From Muribaculaceae bacterium (lineage in GTDB: Bacteria > Bacteroidota > Bacteroidia > Bacteroidales > Muribaculaceae): DNA of 38,330 nt. The position numbers and the translations under genes were made by a program. Positions 1 through 8,450 of the stretch are shown here, in pieces. The DNA lies in the NCBI GenBank assembly GCA_017621845.1, contig JAGASI010000065.1, positions 1-38,330 on the forward strand, written 5' to 3'. Position 1 is the first letter of the stretch, and the number at the start of each line of letters is the position of its first letter. The notes under the pieces were generated by a model. The model ran no database searches, was not told where the DNA came from, and was given only the letters and a program-made list of their open reading frames with translations.

Positions 1-2
1 CG

Positions 3-137
3 GCTGTCCGATAAAATGACTACTTTTACCCATGGTTATTGATATTTTTGACAAACCAAAATAACCAAATCGGGCTGACTCATGCAAATGGAATCAGCCC
101 TAATCTTTAATCACTTCAAAAAGTTTTATCGGACAGC
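3..137. mobile_element. 135-bp inverted-repeat element (MITE-like or IS end)
   Basis: The 14-mer gctgtccgataaaa at 3-16 has its exact reverse complement at 124-137. Between them is an internal hairpin with 7-bp arms (gggctga/tcagccc, about 74-100). No transposase frame fits inside. This is the layout of a miniature inverted-repeat element, or of an IS end collapsed at a contig edge. A target-site duplication cannot be tested because the left flank is missing. RHS-like coding sequence starts right after it, so it probably truncated that gene. Confidence 0.5.
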
Positions 138-263
138 AATATAATTTTTTGGGGCAAAATCCGGGGTTGCTTGATGGAGCAATACGATATCAAAAGGGAT
201 TAAGTGATTTTGCCAATGATATATATACGATATATGGATTGAGACTGTCCGGAGTATTTGCCT

Positions 264-1532
264 ATGATGAAAACCGAAGAATATTATAACCAGCAGGCTT
301 GTTACACGGCTTCGCCTTGCAGCACATCCAACCGTTACCTCCCCGACGGCACTTTGCTGAGCCGTAATTTCCGCACCAAGCGCATCGACACACATATCAA
401 GGTCGACCAGAACGGTGACACCATCGTCAAGAACACCCGCCGGGACTACGTGACGAGCCATTTATACATGGGTTCGTTTGAGAGGGTCAACGGCCTGGAA
501 AGCTTTTACCGCGTACACACTCCGGCTGGCTATTGGGACAGCCGCATACAGTACCATCATTGGTATCTTACCGACCGCCTGGGCTCTACAGTGGCCGTCA
601 TCGAGGAGTCCGGCAAACTACTCCAACGCAACGGATACTTCCCCTCGGGCACTCCCTATCTGCTCCCCTCGGACGACACACCCATCCCGTTAGGCGGTCA
701 AGCTCCTACTCTGGGCAAAGCCACCGACCGCCTCCACATCGGCAACCGATACCTCTCTCACGTTGGCCTCAACTGGCATGACAACACCGCTCGCATGCAC
801 GACCCACTGCTCATGCGCTTCACCTCCCCCGACCCCCTCGCCTCCAAATATCCCGACCTTTCCCCCTGGGCACACACCGCCGCCAACCCCGTAAATGCTA
901 TCGACCCAAGTGGGTTATATGTTATTGCTGACCAATGGTTTCAGGACGGAATAAGAGACGGATTATCAACGATAGAGAATAATTATGTCGAATTTGATAT
1001 GAACGGTAATTTAAATAATGAATTATTGAATCAATGTCAAAGTAATTCAGCTTGTTTTTTAGCATTAAAAGAATTGGCTAACAGTGAATTACTTTTTATT
1101 TCAAAAGGAGCCTCTACATGTATTGTAAATGGTATTGAAAAGGAATTTAAATCCTCTTACAAAGAAGGCCTAATTGGTCAGGTTCTTGCTCCGGGATGTT
1201 ACTTTGCTCCATCACCAGATGAAAACGTTTATGTTTACACAAGTAATAAATTATCATCAATTAATCGTGCGTTGAATATAGCACATGAAATGTATAGTCA
1301 TGCATTTTTATTCCTAAAAAGCCTTACTAATCCTAATATCAATCCTTGGCATGACAAAGGTGCTATGGTAACAAATATTATCTATCCAGAAGATGGAAGT
1401 GAGCCAGAAGTTATAATCAATTGGAGTGCTGAACGAAACTCCAACTTAGATTATCAGATAAAATCAACTCAAAAAGATGCTCTAAAAAATTACGTAAACA
1501 AAATTCTAAATTCTCCTGCAAAATTATGGTGA
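264..1532 (+). CDS. RHS core fragment with C-terminal HExxxHA peptidase-like toxin
   Basis: This is the 3' part of an RHS/YD-repeat polymorphic toxin gene. From the ATG at 264 (a TTG at 258 is also possible), residues about 60-217 are the RHS-associated core: YLTDRLGS, then GNRYLSHVGLNWHD, then DPLLMRFTSPDPLA, ending at the DPSG junction (214-217). Base composition changes there (about nt 913) from GC-rich to AT-rich, the usual core/toxin boundary. The roughly 205-residue tail carries AHEMYSHAFLF with H341, E342 and H346, a zinc-peptidase-like HExxxH. A real RHS gene is far longer; here the YD repeats are absent. Frame 2 stays open from 104 to 286, encodes a YD-like tail (FAYDENRR) and stops at 287-289, suggesting a broken upstream gene. 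The stop overlaps the next gene by 7 nt. Peptidase activity is inferred from the motif only. Confidence 0.75.
   Translation: MMKTEEYYNQQACYTASPCSTSNRYLPDGTLLSRNFRTKRIDTHIKVDQNGDTIVKNTRRDYVTSHLYMGSFERVNGLESFYRVHTPAGYWDSRIQYHHWYLTDRLGSTVAVIEESGKLLQRNGYFPSGTPYLLPSDDTPIPLGGQAPTLGKATDRLHIGNRYLSHVGLNWHDNTARMHDPLLMRFTSPDPLASKYPDLSPWAHTAANPVNAIDPSGLYVIADQWFQDGIRDGLSTIENNYVEFDMNGNLNNELLNQCQSNSACFLALKELANSELLFISKGASTCIVNGIEKEFKSSYKEGLIGQVLAPGCYFAPSPDENVYVYTSNKLSSINRALNIAHEMYSHAFLFLKSLTNPNINPWHDKGAMVTNIIYPEDGSEPEVIINWSAERNSNLDYQIKSTQKDALKNYVNKILNSPAKLW
723..913 (+). repeat. RHS core direct repeat, copy 1
   Basis: These 191 bp match 3317-3507 without any indel and with only a handful of substitutions. 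They encode the last part of the RHS core through DPSG. Such repeats let an orphan cassette recombine into the main gene and exchange its toxin. Confidence 0.9.
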
Positions 1533-2095
1533 AAAATAAATATCTTCTGCCTCTAGTTCTACTTCTAATCCTTTTTTCTATTATCCAATCTCCTTATATG
1601 AATGGATTCTCAAAAGGGTCTGAAAATAGCATAAAACATATTGACACCATACATTTAGGCAATAATTATATAATCTTACGGGGATTGAAAGATTCATTTA
1701 TATTCTATAAAAAAATGAACGATACAAATCTCGATACACCTCTTCTTCTTATATTACCACAAATAAAAAAAACAATAAAATTAAAAATGACACATCTATC
1801 AAAAGATTCTCCTATAATACTTATATGTGATATGACTAGTATTAATTCTATAACTATCCCTGGAATATATACTAATAAGGATTTATATACAATAAAAAAA
1901 AGCAATAGTAAATATGATTTGACACGGAAGTCCTTTAAATATGGAATTGAAATCATTGCTCAAAATATTTCAGCAAAAGACACTTCTAAATTTCACAAAA
2001 TAATTATGCAAATTGATATATTACGCAACCAACCATACAGAGTTGATTCTATTGCTAAACTCAAGAATATCACATGCACCAATCAACGACATTAA
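1526..2095 (+). CDS. Candidate immunity protein 1, membrane-anchored
   Basis: This 189-residue protein is not recognised. It starts with KNK followed by a long hydrophobic stretch (LLPLVLLLILFSIIQS), a signal anchor or uncleaved signal peptide, so the soluble remainder should face the periplasm. Its ATG overlaps the toxin stop by 7 nt, the tight translational coupling expected of toxin and cognate immunity genes, and it shares the low GC of the toxin tail. The last residues may not be original, because the next toxin fragment begins in another frame across this 3' end and a cassette junction lies about here. Immunity function rests on position and secretion signal alone. Confidence 0.55.
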   Translation: MVKNKYLLPLVLLLILFSIIQSPYMNGFSKGSENSIKHIDTIHLGNNYIILRGLKDSFIFYKKMNDTNLDTPLLLILPQIKKTIKLKMTHLSKDSPIILICDMTSINSITIPGIYTNKDLYTIKKSNSKYDLTRKSFKYGIEIIAQNISAKDTSKFHKIIMQIDILRNQPYRVDSIAKLKNITCTNQRH

Positions 2096-2567
2096 TAAAA
2101 TCAGTATGAATTTGCTATCTGCGAATAAGACACGTGTTATAATTGAAGTTGGTAATAAAGCATATTTTCTTGATAAAAACAATAATTATACCGAATATTC
2201 CTTTGGAGATAAAGACGATATCGATTATGTAGAACCAACTGATTTTACAACTACTCAAACACCAACGACTGGAGAACTTGGCTATGGGGGTAAAACTGTT
2301 TTCCCGGTTAAAGGAGAATTGTATAATTCAGTTAATGAAAATCTTTATGTATTTATCAACTCCGCATTTTCGGAAGAAGGGCAAGCGCAGATGATAGCCC
2401 ATGAAGCATACGGACATGCTTATCTATTTTTAAAATATGGTGGAAATTTAAAAATATCCCGACATAATTATCAACATAAAAATGGCTATAATTTTTATGG
2501 TAATAGAATCTTAAATAAAAGAATAATAGATGGGATGAATGAGGTTCATTACAATATGTCTCACTAA
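2013..2567 (+). pseudogene. Headless second HExxxHA toxin fragment
   Basis: The frame contains IAHEAYGHAYLFLKYGG (H130, E131, H135 counted from the ATG at 2013), clearly related to IAHEMYSHAFLFLK in the first toxin. The preceding part also aligns loosely (ISMNLLSANKTRVIIEVG against LKELANSELLFISKGAS). No RHS core precedes it, and its first 80 nt overlap the preceding gene in another frame. I read it as an orphan toxin cassette that lost its core and start. The ATG at 2107 may be the only usable start. Whether it is translated is unknown; intact catalytic-looking residues suggest it could still be a donor for recombination. Confidence 0.6.
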
Positions 2568-2585
2568 TTATTATAAAAGGTAAAT

Positions 2586-3317
2586 ATGGCACCGAGAAAT
2601 GTATTTATAATGATAATAATAACATGTTTTAGTTGTAATTTATATGCATTTAAACTTTCGAAAAGCAATGATAATTTTAAAATAACTAATAACAGTTGTT
2701 ATGTTAATGGTTCATATGATTCTCCATATCTTATGCGTAGCCAATCAATTAAAATAGGTGGCTTTAAATCCGATGTTTTAATTAATTTACAGCGATTGAA
2801 AGAGTTTAGTAGCAAAGACGGTGATATTGTCTTTCCTATTATAGAGTGGTTATATAATTTTTGTGCACAGAAAAAAGAAATTGGTGCTAATACAGAAATG
2901 GAAGAAATTCCACGTTATCCACTGCCATTTTATAAAGTATTACATGCAGATAGTGTATTTACTTTAAATCTTATTTTTCCGGATGTGTTAAAAGGACGTG
3001 TTGTGCCTGAATTAATAGAGATAATCGAGATAGCGAAACTAAATATAAATCATGATGAAATACCCTGTGCTATTGAGGGAAGTTCTATAAACATTTATTT
3101 TGGAGAACAATTAGTCTTGTATGCTCAAAAATTTTTACGAGAGACTTTGCGAGATTCAGACATTAATAATTTAAAAAAATATCAATGTCTACCACTGATA
3201 CCCAAAGATCGACTAATAGAATATGACAAGAAACGACTATCCCTCAAAGAGATACAAAAAATTATAAATAATAGTGACACCATTGCCACGAATACCACAA
3301 CCATTACAAGCCAATGA
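2586..3317 (+). CDS. Candidate immunity protein 2, exported
   Basis: This 243-residue protein is not recognised. The N-terminus (RNVFIMIIITCFSCNLYAF) is a signal peptide, cleavable near YA-F, so the mature protein is probably periplasmic. It sits 18 nt after the second toxin fragment, the expected place for that toxin's immunity gene, and is similarly AT-rich. Its TGA overlaps the ATG of the following RHS orphan cassette (ATGA, 3314-3317), so the recombination junction lies at or just beyond its stop. Function is inferred from context; no catalytic motif is visible. Confidence 0.55.
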   Translation: MAPRNVFIMIIITCFSCNLYAFKLSKSNDNFKITNNSCYVNGSYDSPYLMRSQSIKIGGFKSDVLINLQRLKEFSSKDGDIVFPIIEWLYNFCAQKKEIGANTEMEEIPRYPLPFYKVLHADSVFTLNLIFPDVLKGRVVPELIEIIEIAKLNINHDEIPCAIEGSSINIYFGEQLVLYAQKFLRETLRDSDINNLKKYQCLPLIPKDRLIEYDKKRLSLKEIQKIINNSDTIATNTTTITSQ

Positions 3318-4099
3318 CCGACCGCCTCCACATCGGCAACCGATACCTCTCTCACGTTGGCCTCAACTGGCATGACAACACCGCTCGCATGCACGACCCA
3401 CTGCTCATGCGCTTCACCTCCCCCGACCCCCTCGCTTCCAAATACCCCGCCCTTTCCCCCTGGGCACACACCGCTGTTAACCCCGTAAATGCTATCGACC
3501 CAAGCGGTAGAGATATAATAAAATTACATAATGATGGGCACATGACAATTATAAGTCCCTCAGGTGGTTGTGACATCGTTTTTTCAGACAACAATGACTT
3601 TATTGTCTTGAAAAAGGGTACAATCAAAAATGGAGTATCTGGAGTATATAATTTCCGTACCGAAGAGAATTTAACCGGTAGTAAAAATTACACATACTAT
3701 GACATTAAGGGAATAGGATTTAGTGAATTCAGTTTCTTTGCTCAACATACTGATGTTGAATGGGACAGGATGCAATTAAACGATGGCACATCAATTATTG
3801 GAACCTCTAACGATTACGGGAGCGTTGCCAGCGGTACAGCTTTTTTTAATAATAATCCACAAGTAAGAGACAAGATAACAGGCTATGATCATACTCATCC
3901 AACGGATGAAAAGCAGTCAAGGCCAGATGTTAAATTGGCAAAATGGATAGAGAGTTTTTCGCCTAACACAAAATTTAGAATATTTATTGCACCAGAGTTC
4001 CAAATTATTTACAATTTTGATGGTAAATCAGAACCTGTAAAAGTATATGAAGATGGTGAAGAGGTTAATCTTGATGGATTTGTCGTTTATCCAAAATAA
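3314..4099 (+). CDS. Orphan RHS cassette with JAB/JAMM-like toxin
   Basis: Residues 2-65 repeat the RHS core (TDRLHIGNRYLSH ... DPSG) almost identically to the upstream gene. Residues 66-261 are a different, AT-rich toxin. It contains GYDHTHPTDEKQSRPD with H193, H195, S202 and D205, which resembles the JAMM zinc motif HxHPx(n)SxxD. A JAB-like toxin family (Toxin-JAB1 type) is known at the C-termini of Bacteroidetes RHS proteins, and this fits it. The spacing from the second His to Ser is six residues where RadC/JAMM proteins usually have seven. The ATG is made at the junction with the previous gene. Alone it lacks the RHS shell and delivery parts, so it is best read as a silent or stored cassette. 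Confidence 0.75.
   Translation: MTDRLHIGNRYLSHVGLNWHDNTARMHDPLLMRFTSPDPLASKYPALSPWAHTAVNPVNAIDPSGRDIIKLHNDGHMTIISPSGGCDIVFSDNNDFIVLKKGTIKNGVSGVYNFRTEENLTGSKNYTYYDIKGIGFSEFSFFAQHTDVEWDRMQLNDGTSIIGTSNDYGSVASGTAFFNNNPQVRDKITGYDHTHPTDEKQSRPDVKLAKWIESFSPNTKFRIFIAPEFQIIYNFDGKSEPVKVYEDGEEVNLDGFVVYPK
3317..3507 (+). repeat. RHS core direct repeat, copy 2
   Basis: Ungapped near-identical copy of 723-913. Similarity begins at the second codon of the orphan cassette and ends at the DPSG codons, after which the two toxins have nothing in common. Confidence 0.9.
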
Positions 4100-4111
4100 A
4101 ATTTCTATACA

Positions 4112-5338
4112 ATGATGTATAAAAGGGGATTTATTTTATTCATATTCATTACCTTACTATTACTATGTATATCAATTATGGATTATGCGGGAATGACAAA
4201 CATGTGTCAGCATCCGTTTCCTAATGATTCAAACATAAAGCTTTATAATAAGGTTAATATTTATGAATACTCAAATAACAACTTAATCAAACCGCTTTTT
4301 GACAGTGTATTATCCAAGACAATGGCACCGTGGCTATCATTGTCATATGATAGGAGGAAAGATGGTCACTATTTTCTTCAACTAAGATATAGAACATATA
4401 ACATAGATGAATTTAACAAAATAGATGGAATAATTTATAGTAACGATTCTCTCAAAAATATATTAATAACCAATGTTCCTATGGATATATTAAATGAGTG
4501 GGGAATTATAAAAAATCAACACCAAACGGTTTTAAACTATGACATGTTTGAAAAAAACAAAATAGACCCTTATCCACTTGGCTACGTTGTTCAATTACTC
4601 CCAAATGTTGATTCTAACTATTCTATAGGTCTTGGATATAACGGTATTAATTTACACGAAATACCACAATTAAAAAAAGAATTTTCTTGGTTATATTCCC
4701 AAAATGGAGATTCTATTGTATGTTCTCAAAGTCAGTCAAAAATATATGAAACTTATCTAAAGATGCATACAGACAAACAGCAACGACCAAAAGGAATATA
4801 TCTAAATGATACTCATGATACTATTTTTTCAGCATCTTCTTATTGGTTTATTACTGAGCCAAAGAAAGATTCGACATTTTCACTACCCTTGTATGAATTT
4901 AATAGTAAATATGATAGATGCTTTATCGGACGTATCTGTGATTCAATTGCGAAATACAATATTTTCAACCAATTATGGATAAAACAATTAGAACACACAA
5001 ATGATAAAAACCAATTTTACATAGGATATAGTGAATTATATGATGAGATTGGAGCCTCTATAGATGGTGTAATATTAAATTCTACACGCGAAATACCGAT
5101 TTTTATAAGCGGTATAAATTTTGACGAATTGAAGCAATTAGGTATTCGACAAACGAATATAAGAGTTACAATAAAATTGTTAGGTGATAAACAATATTTT
5201 CCACCAGATTCAAGGGGATTTGAAGTTTGGATAGATAAATTTCAAAATGGCAAAATATCTGTACATCTTGAATATGATGGCCATAAACTCGGATATCAAC
5301 TATCACAACCATTTATGTGGCTATTAAACTACCATTAA
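4112..5338 (+). CDS. Candidate immunity protein 3 for the JAB-like toxin
   Basis: This 408-residue protein is not recognised. It opens with a hydrophobic stretch (GFILFIFITLLLLCISIMD), a signal anchor or signal peptide, placing the rest in the periplasm. It begins 12 nt after the JAB-like toxin, with no promoter visible between, so the two are probably co-transcribed. It is long for an immunity protein. Similar phrases occur twice (IDGIIYSNDS / IDGVILNSTRE; LLPNVDSNYSIGLGYN / NDKNQFYIGYSE), hinting at two related halves. Role inferred from order and export signal. Confidence 0.5.
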   Translation: MMYKRGFILFIFITLLLLCISIMDYAGMTNMCQHPFPNDSNIKLYNKVNIYEYSNNNLIKPLFDSVLSKTMAPWLSLSYDRRKDGHYFLQLRYRTYNIDEFNKIDGIIYSNDSLKNILITNVPMDILNEWGIIKNQHQTVLNYDMFEKNKIDPYPLGYVVQLLPNVDSNYSIGLGYNGINLHEIPQLKKEFSWLYSQNGDSIVCSQSQSKIYETYLKMHTDKQQRPKGIYLNDTHDTIFSASSYWFITEPKKDSTFSLPLYEFNSKYDRCFIGRICDSIAKYNIFNQLWIKQLEHTNDKNQFYIGYSELYDEIGASIDGVILNSTREIPIFISGINFDELKQLGIRQTNIRVTIKLLGDKQYFPPDSRGFEVWIDKFQNGKISVHLEYDGHKLGYQLSQPFMWLLNYH

Positions 5339-5763
5339 TTAATATTGAATTACTTGAGGAAATCATAATCATAAATTAAATATAATGGGCACAAGCCGAA
5401 AAAACGACTTTGATGAAAATTTAATTTTTTTAAGTAAACAGAATCAATAATGTAACTATTCAGCGCATTGCAAATCTCTATATTCAACAAAATATGCAAT
5501 AATCGCTGTTTTGACATAAAAAAAATGGGTGGTCTAAAATTTAATTTACTGATAATCAACTATTAGCGTTTTAAGTATCGGCTGAATAGCTCGCTACACT
5601 CCCTGGTCGGTGAAAGCAATTTAGCTCAAAAATCCACAGCCTCACTGTTCTCATTTCTTTTTAACCGACATTTATACAATGGGAGGATGAGTGTTTACGC
5701 TTATTACAATTTTTTTAGTAATTTTGCCACAAAATCTATCATTAATCATACTTACTTTTTTTC
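5339..5763. other. Intergenic region with GH57 promoter
   Basis: A 425-bp AT-rich gap between the toxin array and the GH57 gene. I see no convincing gene. The phrase aaaatttaattt occurs twice (about 5417 and 5538). The only clear signal is the promoter near its right end. It probably marks the boundary between accessory cassettes and conserved chromosome. Confidence 0.5.
5694..5726 (+). promoter_or_regulatory. Bacteroidetes promoter for the GH57 gene
   Basis: TAATTTTG at 5719-5726 matches the TAnnTTTG -7 element. TTTA at 5694-5697 lies 21 bp upstream in the -33 position. The start codon follows about 38 nt later. Confidence 0.5.
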
Positions 5764-8142
5764 ATGAAAAAACTATTTTTGGCGGCAATGCTGGCAGGAA
5801 GCGTGCTTGTCGCCCGGGCTGAAAGCCCTAAGGTGTATATCGCCTTCCAATGGCACATGCATCAACCAATCTACACCCCCGGCGAGACCGTACTCGAGAC
5901 CGACAAGAGTGGCGAGCTGAGTTATCCACTTATCAACGATGTGTTTATGTCACGCACAGGGGCTTACACTTCATGGCCGGCCTCGGCAGTCAAGAAGCTC
6001 ATTGCCGCAGACCTCCCGGGTGGCGCCCAGGTTTCTTTTTCAGGCTCTCTTGTCGAAAATCTTAACGTTCTTGAAAATGCCGGCCGGGGCTATCAAGGAT
6101 GGAAAAGCAACTGGACCGAGATGATCGGTCAAAAGACAGCCCTCGGCAATCAACGTCTCGACATGGTAGCTTTTGGTTATTACCATCCACTGATGGCCTT
6201 GATTGACCGTGAAGATGCAATGCGTCAGATAAGCAAGCACCGCGATTGTTTCAGCGAGAATTTCCCCGGTATGCCATATTCCAAAGGCATATTCCCACCG
6301 GAGAACGCCTTTGAACAACACATGATTCCGGCTTTGGTCAAAGAAGGTCTCGAATGGGTCATGGTGGATAATTCCCACTTTGACCGCACGGCCAAAGACT
6401 ATCCCTGGATAAAAGGATTTTCTATGGTAGAGCCGAACAAGGCCGATGTTCTCAATGACAACCCCGGAGACTGGGCTCATATCGATGGCTTATACTGTCC
6501 GGGGCATATCTCGGCCGGATGGAGCCATCGCCCCCACTGGATGAAATATGTCGATCCCGAAGATGGCCGCGAATATAAAATGATTGCCGTGCCAACGTCT
6601 CTGGTATTTGGCAATGAAGACGGACGTGGTGGCTTTGGTGCACTTCAATATGAGAAATGCATCAGCCAGCTCGAGCCCTACAACACCGACCCCAAGCATC
6701 CGATACTCGTGGTCCTGCATCACGACGGTGACAATCACGGCGGTGGCTCGGCAAGCTACTATGGCTCAAATTTCCAAAACTTTGTCGAATGGCTCAAAGA
6801 GAACCCTGACCGATTTGAATGTACCACAATCCAGGATTACCTTGACCGCTTCCCGCCCGAGGCCGATGACGTGATTCATGTCGAGTCAGGTAGCTGGTGG
6901 GGAGCCGGCGCCGACCCTGAATTCCTCAAATGGAACGGAGACAAAGGCACCTACCCCGGTGCAACCGAGCCCTACAGTCCCGACCACAACAGCTGGGGCA
7001 TCATCACCGCCGCAAGCAACCACGTAAAAACAGCCTCGGCTATCGCGCCCCAATCAGACGTCGTAAAAACAGCATGGGATGACCTCATGTGTGGCGAGAC
7101 AAGTTGCTACTGGTATTGGGACGGCACTGAAAACTGGGACTCAAAGCCTGCCACTGCCGCCAATCTCGCCATTGACAAGGTTGCCGCTATAATAAGCACC
7201 GGACAAGACATGACCGGACCTTCGATATACCATCCCCAACGCGAGCCTTATAACCCCGGTGCCACAGAATGGGAGACCGTCCAACCCTCTGACTTCACCG
7301 TATGGTCCTATGTCTATGACCTGAACGGCCTTAAATCGGTCAAACTCAAATATCGCGTTGATAAAGACGGCGAAAATCCCTTGAGTTCAAACCAGAACGA
7401 GACATATGCCGGTGGTGACGAAGTTGGTCCATGGCAAGAAATAGAAATGACTCCCAAGACCATCATTTCACTTACCAACCCTGCCCCCAAAATCAAAGCC
7501 GATGAATATTCCGCCAAAATTACCGGTCAGAAGAATGTACTGCTCGACTATTATGTCGAAGCCGAAGATACCAAAGGTAATATCTCACGCTCGATGATAC
7601 TGCACGTGTGGGTCGGTGACGGTCAAGGCAGTGGTGATGATGACGACGATGTTGTCACAACGTTAGGCTCATACAAAATATATCCCGAACAGCCCACCGA
7701 AAATGACATCATCACCATCACTGCTCCCAACGGCTCAGATGGTATCATTCTTCACTGGGGCGTCAACAAATTTGAAAAACCCATCACCGAATACCTACCT
7801 GCGGGCTCACAATACCACACTGACGGCAAAGCCGCCCGCACTCCATTCTACCGCAATAGCGACGGAGTTCTCGAAGCCAAGATAGGACCATTCAACAACC
7901 CCGCTCAAAATGTCTCATACATAAGCTTTGTCACCAATACAGGTAGCACATGGGACAACAATGGCGGCAATGATTATAGCCTGGCTATCAAGACCTCCGG
8001 CATTGATGACATATACACTGACAACGACGACGCCCCCGCCGAGTATTATAACCTGCAAGGCGTCATGATGACCCGTCCTTTGGCTCCCGGCATGTACATA
8101 CGTCGCCAAGGCTCGACTGTCACCAAAATCCTTGTGCGCTGA
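5764..8142 (+). CDS. Exported GH57 family glycoside hydrolase with sorting tail
   Basis: A predicted alpha-glucan-active hydrolase of family GH57 (amylase/amylopullulanase type). A signal peptide covers residues 1-19 (cut near ARA-ES). The family's first motif is W30-H-M-H-Q-P35. FPPENAFE puts a Glu at 180, the likely nucleophile, and HHDGDNHGGG puts Asp at 321/323, the likely acid; these assignments are inference from GH57 patterns. After the catalytic part come a beta-rich segment and a carbohydrate-binding-like module (about 640-740, ITITAPNGSDGIILHWGVN). The last 45 residues (YYNLQGV ... PGMYIRRQG ... KILVR) resemble a type IX or related C-terminal sorting domain, so the enzyme is probably sent to the cell surface. 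It is a single-gene unit with its own promoter and terminator. Confidence 0.85.
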   Translation: MKKLFLAAMLAGSVLVARAESPKVYIAFQWHMHQPIYTPGETVLETDKSGELSYPLINDVFMSRTGAYTSWPASAVKKLIAADLPGGAQVSFSGSLVENLNVLENAGRGYQGWKSNWTEMIGQKTALGNQRLDMVAFGYYHPLMALIDREDAMRQISKHRDCFSENFPGMPYSKGIFPPENAFEQHMIPALVKEGLEWVMVDNSHFDRTAKDYPWIKGFSMVEPNKADVLNDNPGDWAHIDGLYCPGHISAGWSHRPHWMKYVDPEDGREYKMIAVPTSLVFGNEDGRGGFGALQYEKCISQLEPYNTDPKHPILVVLHHDGDNHGGGSASYYGSNFQNFVEWLKENPDRFECTTIQDYLDRFPPEADDVIHVESGSWWGAGADPEFLKWNGDKGTYPGATEPYSPDHNSWGIITAASNHVKTASAIAPQSDVVKTAWDDLMCGETSCYWYWDGTENWDSKPATAANLAIDKVAAIISTGQDMTGPSIYHPQREPYNPGATEWETVQPSDFTVWSYVYDLNGLKSVKLKYRVDKDGENPLSSNQNETYAGGDEVGPWQEIEMTPKTIISLTNPAPKIKADEYSAKITGQKNVLLDYYVEAEDTKGNISRSMILHVWVGDGQGSGDDDDDVVTTLGSYKIYPEQPTENDIITITAPNGSDGIILHWGVNKFEKPITEYLPAGSQYHTDGKAARTPFYRNSDGVLEAKIGPFNNPAQNVSYISFVTNTGSTWDNNGGNDYSLAIKTSGIDDIYTDNDDAPAEYYNLQGVMMTRPLAPGMYIRRQGSTVTKILVR

Positions 8143-8167
8143 TACCATACCCCGTTTCTACCATTAC

Positions 8168-8208
8168 AACACGGCGTGTTCCCATTACGGTCGACACGCC
8201 GTGTTTTT
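8168..8208 (+). terminator. Rho-independent terminator after the GH57 gene
   Basis: Perfect 12-bp stem: aacacggcgtgt at 8168-8179 pairs with acacgccgtgtt at 8194-8205, and a T run follows. Confidence 0.85.
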
Positions 8209-8339
8209 CATCATTCTTTTCGCTTTTTTAGAGTCCAGGACAACGAGATACCACTTGGTATAGAAACAGAATTAACATAATTATTAAAATTATAGTGAGA
8301 TTATAGGGGTTGAAATTTTTATATTAGGGAAATAAGCGT

Positions 8340-8347
8340 TAACTTTG
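8340..8347 (+). promoter_or_regulatory. -7 element upstream of the TPR gene
   Basis: TAACTTTG exactly fits TAnnTTTG. No clear TTTG lies at the usual -33 distance. The predicted transcript has a leader of roughly 95 nt before the ATG at 8451. Confidence 0.5.
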
Positions 8348-8353
8348 CGGTTC

Positions 8354-8428
8354 GTAAGGTAGTGCCGATTCAGGCAATACCTTCAAGAAGCCTTACTAAT
8401 AACGTGACCGAGCTCACGACCCATCTAA
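8354..8428 (+). promoter_or_regulatory. Structured leader of the TPR gene
   Basis: Within the likely 5' UTR, aaggtagtgcc (8356-8366) can pair with ggcaatacctt (8373-8383) with one mismatch. Alternatively gtaagg (8354-8359) can pair with ccttac (8391-8396), which excludes the first stem. A third short hairpin (cgtga...tcacg) follows. I do not recognise a known riboswitch. This and the terminator are the notable content of the 8143-8450 gap. Confidence 0.3.
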
Positions 8429-8450
8429 TTGCAAAAAATCAATCAATATA

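Noticed and set aside
5350..5559. A 69-codon minus-strand frame in the gap before the GH57 gene
   Set aside because: No motif, no promoter, and AT-rich sequence readily gives such frames.
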